The position numbers and the translations under genes are program-made. DNA of 12,032 nucleotides, taken from positions 1-12,032 of the forward strand of contig JAATFY010000073.1 of NCBI GenBank assembly GCA_015654915.1, given 5' to 3'. The stretch is from Rhodospirillales bacterium. Its GTDB lineage: Bacteria > Pseudomonadota > Alphaproteobacteria > UBA9219. Within the stretch, counting starts at the first letter, position 1. Each line of letters starts with the position of its first letter. Positions 7,337 through 12,032 of this stretch are shown piece by piece. The notes beneath the pieces were generated by a model. It did no database searches. It saw only the letters and a list, made by a program, of their open reading frames with translations, and was not told the origin of the DNA.

Positions 7337-7506
7337 CGTCATCCCGGCGAAAGCCGGGATCCAGACAAACTTTCCGCAAGATACGACAAAATGGTTTTGT
7401 TCCTGGTGATGCAGCTAGAGCGCAATCTCCTTACGGTTCTTGGAGAGATACCCTCTGGGTCCCGGATCGCGCCGCTCGCAAGGCTCGCGGCTTGTCCGGA
7501 ATGACG
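7337..7506. repeat. MITE-like imperfect palindromic element
   Basis: A 170-bp non-coding element fills most of the spacer between panC and infC. Its ends, CGTCATCCCGG (7337-7347) and CCGGAATGACG (7496-7506), are inverted repeats with one mismatch. A second inverted pair, GGGATCCAGA (7356-7365) and TCTGGGTCCC (7454-7463), also has one mismatch. The left end folds into an 8-bp perfect stem with a GAAA loop (7341-7360). The right end folds more loosely, with CCGGA/TCCGG outside and GCCGC/GCGGC inside. The type of end sequence, with TCATCCCGGCGAAAGCCGGGAT, is familiar from dispersed palindromic repeats in many proteobacterial genomes. No transposase is present and no clear target duplication was seen. 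Only one copy lies in the window, so its repeat status is inferred from structure. Confidence 0.65.
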
Positions 7507-7511
7507 TTAGG

Positions 7512-8069
7512 TTACTTCGCCGCCAGAATCATAACCATCTGCCGGCCTTCGAAGCTCGGCTCGGATTCGACTTTGCTGAGAGAGTCCAGTTCGGCCCGCA
7601 CCTTGGCGATGACCTGATAGGCGACTTCCTGATGCGCCATTTCGCGGCCCCGGAAACGCAGCGTGATCTTGACCTTGTCGCCTTCGGCCAGAAACGCCTT
7701 GGCGCTTTTCATCTTGATGGCGAAGTCGTGGTCGTCGATCGTGGGGCGCAGCTTGATTTCCTTCAGCTCGATCACTTTCTGCTTTTTGCGCGCTTCGGCG
7801 GCCTTCTTCTGCATCTCGTATTTGTATTTGCCGTAATCGAGCACTTTGCAAACGGGCGGCTCGGCGTTGGGGGAAATTTCGACCAGATCGAGACCGGCTT
7901 CCTCGGCAATTGTGATGCCTTCGCGCACGGTCATGACGCCGCGCATTTCTCCGTCGGCATCGACAACGCGAACCTGACGGGCGGTGATGGCGCCGTTGAC
8001 ACGGGGGCCATCGTCTTTTTCACGCCGGGGGGCTTCGGATCGGTCCCGGCTTACAGGTGGACGTACGAT
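7512..8069 (-). CDS. infC: Translation initiation factor IF-3
   Basis: Binds the 30S subunit, prevents 50S joining and proofreads the start codon and initiator tRNA. With the chosen start the protein has 185 residues, close to E. coli (180). The N-domain includes DGPRVNGAI and DLVEISPNAEPPVCKVLDYGKYKYE (61-85); the lysine-rich linker is AAEARKKQKVIELKEIKLRP; and the C-domain includes KITLRFRGREMAHQEVA and EGRQMVMILA. I place the start at an ATC codon (8067-8069), six nt after a strong AAGGAG (8076-8081). It gives the usual N-terminus MVRPPVSRDRSEAPRR. A TTG at 8127-8129 would add 20 residues of unlike sequence and lacks a ribosome site. A rare AUU/AUC start is typical of infC and allows IF3 to repress its own translation. 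thrS is directly upstream; rpmI-rplT do not follow. Confidence 0.95.
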   Translation of the reverse strand: MVRPPVSRDRSEAPRREKDDGPRVNGAITARQVRVVDADGEMRGVMTVREGITIAEEAGLDLVEISPNAEPPVCKVLDYGKYKYEMQKKAAEARKKQKVIELKEIKLRPTIDDHDFAIKMKSAKAFLAEGDKVKITLRFRGREMAHQEVAYQVIAKVRAELDSLSKVESEPSFEGRQMVMILAAK

Positions 8070-8150
8070 GTTAAACTCCTTCGAAAGTTTCGCGCCTACG
8101 GGCCTTAAACCCGCGCAGGCCGCACACAATCAAGGAAAACAGGGCTTTCG
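8070..8150 (-). promoter_or_regulatory. infC leader with possible RNA fold
   Basis: The 81 nt between the thrS stop and the infC start codon hold the AAGGAG ribosome site and paired segments. GCCT (8117-8120) can pair with AGGC (8094-8097), and CGGG (8110-8113) with CCCG (8099-8102), giving a two-part hairpin with a 7-nt loop. CGAAAG right after the thrS stop (8145-8150) is complementary to CTTTCG (8082-8087), which abuts the ribosome site. No U-run follows, so it is not a terminator. A translational control role is inferred. Confidence 0.35.
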
Positions 8151-10142
8151 TCAACCGGCGTGATTCATATCCGGCGGCAGGGCTTCCTGCGCCAGTTTTC
8201 GCGCGGCCTCGGCCAGCGGCATGATGTCCTGCGCTTCGCCATCGAGGCGACGCAGCGCCACGGTCTTGGCGTCGGCTTCTTTCTTGCCGACGACGAGGAT
8301 CAGCGGAATTTTCTGCAAACTGTGGTCGCGGATCTTGGCGTTGATCTTTTCGGGGCGCGTATCCATCTGCACGCGCAGCCCCGCGTCCGACAGGGTCTGA
8401 TAAACTTCCTGCGCGTAACCGTCGGCGTCGTTGGTGATGGTGCAGATTACGGCGTGGATCGGCGCCAGCCAGAGCGGGAATTTGCCGACATAATGTTCGA
8501 CTAAAATACCGATGAAGCGGTGCATCGAGCCGAGGATGGCGCGGTGAAGCATGACGGGGCGGTGCTTCTGCCCATCCTCGCCGATATAGGTGGCATCGAG
8601 CCGCTCCGGCATATTGAAATCGACCTGCAACGTGCCGCATTGCCATTCGCGGCCGATGGCGTCGCGCAGGTAAAATTCGATCTTGGGACCGTAGAACGCG
8701 CCGTCGCCCGGATTCATGTCATAGGGAAGGTTGGCGCTCTTCAGCGCCCGATGCAGCGCCTGTTCGGATTTGTCCCAGACTGCGTCGCTGCCGACGCGTT
8801 TTTCGGGGCGGTCGGCAAGCCGCACACGCGCAATCTCGAAACCCAGATCGGTATAGGCGGAGCGCAGCAATTCACAAAAAGCCACGCTTTCGCTTTGAAT
8901 CTGGTCTTCGGTGCAGAAAATATGGGCGTCGTCTGTTACGAACTGCCGCACGCGCATCAGGCCATGCAGCGCGCCATGCGCTTCGTTGCGGTGGCACATG
9001 CCGAACTCGGCCATGCGGATCGGCAGGTCGCGGTAGCTTTTTATGCCCTGCTTGAAAATCTGCACATGGCCCGGGCAGTTCATCGGCTTGAGGCCGATCT
9101 GCTTCGGCTCGCCGTCGCCCCCCCCACTTTCTCCGTTTCGCGGCGGTACCGTAATCTTGAACATATTGTCGCCGTACAGATCCCAGTGGCCCGAGGCCTT
9201 GAAGATGCTGCTGTCGATCAGTTGCGGGGCCAGCACTTCGACATAGCCGGATTTATCGAGACGGCGGCGGACATAGTTTTCAAGCGCGCGGTAAAGCGTC
9301 CAGCCCTTCGGATGCCAGAATACGCTGCCGGCGGCTTCGTCCTGGAAATGGAACAGGTCGAGTTCCTTGCCGATCTTGCGGTGGTCGCGTTTCTCGGCTT
9401 CCTCGATCATGGTCAGGTAGGCGTTCAGTTCTTTTTCGTCGCGCCATGCGGTGCCGTAGATACGCTGCAGCATCGGGTTCTTGCTGTCGCCGCGCCAGTA
9501 AGCGCCCGCGAGCTTCAGCAGCTTGAAGGCGGTGCCGATCTTGCCGGTCGAGGGCATATGCGGGCCGCGGCATAAATCTTTCCATGTGCCCTGCGTATAA
9601 ACTGTAACGTCTTCATTCGCGGGTAAATCGTGGACGATCTCGGCCTTGTAATTTTCGCCTGTGTTTTTGAAATATTCGACCGCTTCGTCGCGATTCCAGA
9701 CTTCGCGCACCAGTTTTTCGTCGCGGGCGATGATCGCGCGCATTTTGTCCTCGATCTTTGGGAAATCGTCAAGGCTGAAGGGCTGGTCGCGGGCGAAGTC
9801 GTAATAAAATCCGTTTTCGATATTGGGGCCGATGGTGACCTGCGTGCCGGGAAACAGTTCCTGCACCGCTTCGGCCAGAACATGCGCCGTGTCGTGGCGG
9901 ATAAGCTCGAGCGCATCCGGCGATTTGCGCGTGACGATTTCCACCCTGGCATCATGCTCGATGGGGCGCATCAGGTCGCGCATCTCGCCGTCCAGCTTGA
10001 CGGCCAGCGCGGCGGCGGCAAGGCCTTTGCCGATCGACGCCGCCAGTTCCAGACCCGTTACGGGGCCGGAAAATTCCTTCACGCTGCCGTCGGGCAAAGT
10101 GAGGCGCAGGGGCGATGATGCGGCGCGGGATGCGTGTTCCAT
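8151..10142 (-). CDS. thrS: Threonyl-tRNA synthetase
   Basis: Class II synthetase that charges tRNA-Thr and hydrolyses Ser-tRNA-Thr. Domains of the 663-residue protein in order: TGS (about 11-72); editing domain with HDTAH (His83, His87) and C191…H195; the class II catalytic core with the zinc ligands Cys356 (MNCPGH), His407 (DDAHIF) and His533 (MLHRAIL), and the motif 2 arginine in CHRNE; and the anticodon-binding domain from about 560 with a typical end. A Gly-rich insertion, NGESGGGDGEPKQ (336-348), precedes the zinc Cys and is encoded over a G8 run. The ATG at 10140-10142 has no clear Shine-Dalgarno, but no better in-frame start exists before the TGS domain. The first ten residues are a short extension. 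infC follows on the same strand. The upstream spacer is shared with a divergent gene. Confidence 0.97.
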   Translation of the reverse strand: MEHASRAASSPLRLTLPDGSVKEFSGPVTGLELAASIGKGLAAAALAVKLDGEMRDLMRPIEHDARVEIVTRKSPDALELIRHDTAHVLAEAVQELFPGTQVTIGPNIENGFYYDFARDQPFSLDDFPKIEDKMRAIIARDEKLVREVWNRDEAVEYFKNTGENYKAEIVHDLPANEDVTVYTQGTWKDLCRGPHMPSTGKIGTAFKLLKLAGAYWRGDSKNPMLQRIYGTAWRDEKELNAYLTMIEEAEKRDHRKIGKELDLFHFQDEAAGSVFWHPKGWTLYRALENYVRRRLDKSGYVEVLAPQLIDSSIFKASGHWDLYGDNMFKITVPPRNGESGGGDGEPKQIGLKPMNCPGHVQIFKQGIKSYRDLPIRMAEFGMCHRNEAHGALHGLMRVRQFVTDDAHIFCTEDQIQSESVAFCELLRSAYTDLGFEIARVRLADRPEKRVGSDAVWDKSEQALHRALKSANLPYDMNPGDGAFYGPKIEFYLRDAIGREWQCGTLQVDFNMPERLDATYIGEDGQKHRPVMLHRAILGSMHRFIGILVEHYVGKFPLWLAPIHAVICTITNDADGYAQEVYQTLSDAGLRVQMDTRPEKINAKIRDHSLQKIPLILVVGKKEADAKTVALRRLDGEAQDIMPLAEAARKLAQEALPPDMNHAG
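9118..9125 (-). repeat. G8 homopolymer inside thrS
   Basis: Eight C on the plus strand, eight G in the coding strand, read as Gly-Gly-Gly within the insertion before the zinc-binding Cys356. Such runs are prone to polymerase slippage. The frame is intact here on both sides. Confidence 0.9.
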
Positions 10143-10289
10143 GGAAAGTTTTTAGCCGAGGTGAGTCTAATGTGCAACGTGCATGGATATTGTGACGGCA
10201 ACCGATTGACGCGTGGAATCCGGAACGCGTAACAAGAGTCTTAACGCGTGATTCGGCTTTGGCCGCTATCCTGAAGGGATTAACAGGTA
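10143..10289. promoter_or_regulatory. Divergent control region with ACGCGT and GANTC sites
   Basis: This spacer separates thrS (minus) from the ArsC-like gene (plus). It contains three copies of the palindrome ACGCGT at 10209-10214, 10225-10230 and 10244-10249. It also has four GANTC sites, the CcrM methylation target, at 10163-10167 (GAGTC), 10216-10220 (GAATC), 10236-10240 (GAGTC) and 10250-10254 (GATTC). The last three alternate with the ACGCGT copies. A possible plus-strand promoter is TTGACG (10206-10211) with a poor -10 TAACAA (10230-10235, spacer 18). No convincing thrS promoter was found, and no short gene is visible. Control by methylation and an ACGCGT-binding factor is inferred. 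Confidence 0.5.
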
Positions 10290-10781
10290 ATGAACTTTAC
10301 CCCGCTGACCGTGCTGTTTCTTTCCACCGGAAATGCCGCCCGCAGCATTCTGGCCGAAGCGCTGCTGCGCCAGAAAGGCGGCGACCGTTTCAACGCCCGC
10401 AGCGCCGGATACAAATCCCTGCATGCCGTGCATCCGCATGCGCTGGCGCTCCTGACCGCCGAAGGCGTTCCGACCGATGGGTTGCATGCCAAAGGCTGGG
10501 GCGAGTTTCTCGCCGCCGCCCACCTGCTGAAGGTCGATGTGATTGTCACCTTGTCGGAAGAGGCGCAGGCCTATAGCCCCGCTTGGCCCAACAATCCGGT
10601 GCGCGTGCATTGGCCGGTCGACGATCCATTGTCGGCCGAAAAAGCCGACGTGATGGAATGGAAATTCCGCAAATGCTTCAACACGCTCGAAGCCCGCATC
10701 GCGGCGCTGGTCAAAAGCCGGATCGCGCAGGCGCCCTGCGAGCTCCTGTTGCAACTCAAGGATATCGGGATGGTGGTTTAG
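10290..10781 (+). CDS. ArsC/LMW-phosphatase-like protein, catalytic Cys lost
   Basis: The 163-residue protein has the fold signature of thioredoxin-type arsenate reductases and low-molecular-weight tyrosine phosphatases. This shows in VLFLSTGNAARSILAEALLR (8-27), ARSAGYKSLHAVHPHAL, and VHWPVDDP (106-113) with the general-acid Asp-Pro. Active members read CTGN with a CX5R loop; here the nucleophile is Ser12 (TCC) while Arg18 remains. The later redox cysteines of ArsC are absent too: TVCD is TLSE (87-90) and the CP pair is SP (96-97). The two remaining cysteines (129, 150) are elsewhere. Arsenate reduction or Cys-based phosphatase activity is therefore unlikely, and a binding or regulatory role is inferred. 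The ATG has GAAGGGA 10 nt upstream. The stop overlaps the convergent gene by 4 bp. No other arsenic genes are near. Confidence 0.85.
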   Translation: MNFTPLTVLFLSTGNAARSILAEALLRQKGGDRFNARSAGYKSLHAVHPHALALLTAEGVPTDGLHAKGWGEFLAAAHLLKVDVIVTLSEEAQAYSPAWPNNPVRVHWPVDDPLSAEKADVMEWKFRKCFNTLEARIAALVKSRIAQAPCELLLQLKDIGMVV

Positions 10782-12028
10782 GCCGCTTTCGATCTCGTCC
10801 GCACCGAGGGGTGCAGCAGCGCTTCATACACGTCCATCATCGCGTTAAACCACGCTTCCTGCGGAAAAGCGTCGGCGATGAAATTGCGCGTGCGCTCGGC
10901 CAGATCGACGCGTTGCGCGGTATGAAGCTCGATCGCTTCGCGCAGGGCTTCGGCCAGCGCGGGGATATCATCCGGCGGAACCACCCATGCCGTTTCGCCG
11001 TTCAGCACCATCTCGGGATTGGCGCCGCAATCGGTGACAATGACGGGCCGCCCGATGGCTTGCGCCGCCAGAAGCTCCGTCACTTGCCCGCGCGGCGCGA
11101 CATTCGGCGCCACGACGATACCGGCCAGCCAGCAGGCCGCAGGCCAGTCGAGGCAATATTCCGGCATGATCACTTTGCCGTCGAGCCGGCAGCGGCTGAC
11201 AAGCTGTTCCACCTCGGCGCGCATGCCGGGCGCGTGACGTTCGTCGCCGACCAGAACGGTAAAAACGTCGTTGCGTTTCAGTTTGGCGAGAGCCGCGAGA
11301 AATTGCTGGTGCCCACTTCCGGCTGCCAGCGGCATCGGCACCAGAAGAACCGTGGCTTGTTCCGGCAACCGCCACAACCGGCTCAGCGATTGCAGCCGTT
11401 CGGGGCTGACGCCGCCCGCGTCGTGCCAGCGCATATCGATGCCGGGCGGAATGGTCGCTATATGCTCGGGCGCCAGATGGAAAACCTCGCGCAGATGCAT
11501 GGCCATATAATCGGACGGCACGCGCAAAAGCGCCTGCATATCCTCAAGCTGTTTCAATAGGCGCTGTGTTCGTGCGTCGTCCGTCACGGGCTGTGTAAGA
11601 TCGACCACCAGCGGCAAGTGATGCAGGCGGCAGAGGCCGATAACGTGCGACAACGCCTCGATGCCGTGCGCGTGGATAAGGGAAGGCCGTTCGCGCTGGA
11701 TCAGCGCTTCGATATGGGCGCGATTGCGCCAGCCCACCAGAACGCCGCGCTTCCCCAGCGGCATGCGGGTATGGCGCACGGCGGCGCGTTCGGCCTCCAG
11801 AACCAGAAGCCCTCCGTTCGAGGCGATTAAGGCGCGCCAGCCGCCGCGCTGCGTGAGCACGGCAAGATCGACCGTTTCGCGCGCCGGATCACCCGGCTCC
11901 AGATCGGAACACAGATGCAGGACGCAGGTGCGCGCCGCCCGCGGCTTCGAGCCCGTCGCCAGCTTGCTGGTAACGGTCTTGCCGGATAAGGTCTTTCCGG
12001 ATTGCGTGGTTTTTGGCGGCGCGGGCAT
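10778..12028 (-). CDS. GT-B glycosyltransferase-like protein, degenerate donor site
   Basis: A 416-residue protein resembling GT4-family glycosyltransferases, which transfer sugars from nucleotide-sugars. The N-terminal Rossmann half contains PSLIHAHGIEALSH (115-128), the joint has IATIPPGID (190-198), and the C-terminal half has AAQAIGRPVIVTDCGANPEMV (321-341) followed by NGETAWVVPPDD. Residues normally holding the donor diphosphate appear lost. The GR…KG segment reads PMPLAAGSGH (231-240), and the first acid of the EX7E motif is missing before TELLAAQ. The substrate cannot be told. The first ~33 residues are a Ser/Thr/Lys-rich tail without a signal peptide. The ATG at 12026-12028 is only 4 bp from the window edge and the frame stays open, so the true start may lie outside. 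It ends tail to tail with the ArsC-like gene. Confidence 0.8.
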   Translation of the reverse strand: MPAPPKTTQSGKTLSGKTVTSKLATGSKPRAARTCVLHLCSDLEPGDPARETVDLAVLTQRGGWRALIASNGGLLVLEAERAAVRHTRMPLGKRGVLVGWRNRAHIEALIQRERPSLIHAHGIEALSHVIGLCRLHHLPLVVDLTQPVTDDARTQRLLKQLEDMQALLRVPSDYMAMHLREVFHLAPEHIATIPPGIDMRWHDAGGVSPERLQSLSRLWRLPEQATVLLVPMPLAAGSGHQQFLAALAKLKRNDVFTVLVGDERHAPGMRAEVEQLVSRCRLDGKVIMPEYCLDWPAACWLAGIVVAPNVAPRGQVTELLAAQAIGRPVIVTDCGANPEMVLNGETAWVVPPDDIPALAEALREAIELHTAQRVDLAERTRNFIADAFPQEAWFNAMMDVYEALLHPSVRTRSKAA

Positions 12029-12032
12029 GAAC

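Noticed and set aside
7341..7360. Strong 8-bp hairpin with GAAA loop as a terminator
   Set aside because: On the minus strand, the direction of infC and panC, it is followed by A residues and not T; on the plus strand the T-run precedes the stem. No gene is read towards it on the plus strand.
8520..9575. 351-residue plus-strand open frame
   Set aside because: Antisense to the catalytic core of thrS, no motif and no ribosome site.
10290..10781. Annotation as a functional arsenate reductase
   Set aside because: The catalytic and redox cysteines are absent and no arsenic resistance genes are nearby.
10583..11560. 325-residue plus-strand open frame
   Set aside because: Overlaps the ArsC-like and glycosyltransferase genes in shadow frames; composition typical of an antisense artefact.
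1..12032. CRISPR arrays, tRNA, rRNA, transposase or phage genes
   Set aside because: No regularly spaced repeats, RNA gene signatures or mobile-element proteins were seen on either strand.

Overview
The window is a compact chromosomal segment, almost certainly from an alphaproteobacterium. The evidence is threefold. First, citrate synthase, glutamyl-tRNA synthetase, comEC and lexA occur side by side, a neighbourhood I recall from alphaproteobacteria. Second, a perfect GAAC-N7-GAAC SOS box, the alphaproteobacterial LexA operator form, lies in front of lexA. Third, ComEC ends in a cysteine-containing tail instead of the metallo-beta-lactamase domain. GANTC (CcrM-type) sites also cluster in one promoter region. 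The genus cannot be fixed from the sequence. Most of the DNA is GC-rich housekeeping sequence; one gene (about 4665-5549) and its upstream spacer are visibly more AT-rich.

Layout, left to right. The minus strand carries gltA (citrate synthase, 3' end cut by the window edge) and gltX upstream of it. Between them is a candidate gltA promoter overlapped by a 29-bp dyad. Divergently, comEC (DNA-uptake channel) runs on the plus strand from a GTG start only 47 bp from gltX. Convergent with comEC is an unrecognised helical-repeat-like gene in the AT-rich island, whose last ~45 codons look frame-disrupted. Then, all on the minus strand, come lexA, panC (pantothenate synthetase), infC (IF3) and thrS (threonyl-tRNA synthetase), transcribed in the order thrS, infC, panC, lexA. 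infC appears to start at a rare AUC codon. A 170-bp imperfect palindromic, MITE-like element sits between infC and panC. lexA has an SOS-repressible promoter whose -35 box lies inside the last codons of panC.

On the right, a 147-bp divergent spacer separates thrS from a plus-strand gene. The spacer holds three ACGCGT palindromes and four GANTC sites. The plus-strand gene encodes an arsenate-reductase/low-molecular-weight-phosphatase-like protein whose catalytic cysteine is serine. It overlaps tail to tail by 4 bp with a minus-strand GT-B glycosyltransferase-like gene whose donor-site residues are also degenerate.

Functionally the window combines central carbon entry (GltA), translation (GltX, ThrS, IF3), CoA precursor synthesis (PanC), SOS control (LexA) and DNA uptake (ComEC). 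There is no phage, CRISPR, insertion sequence with a transposase, tRNA or rRNA. The most unusual items are the adjacent pair of probable catalytically inactive proteins and their GANTC/ACGCGT promoter, the disrupted tail of the AT-rich gene, the palindromic element and the regulatory dyad before gltA.
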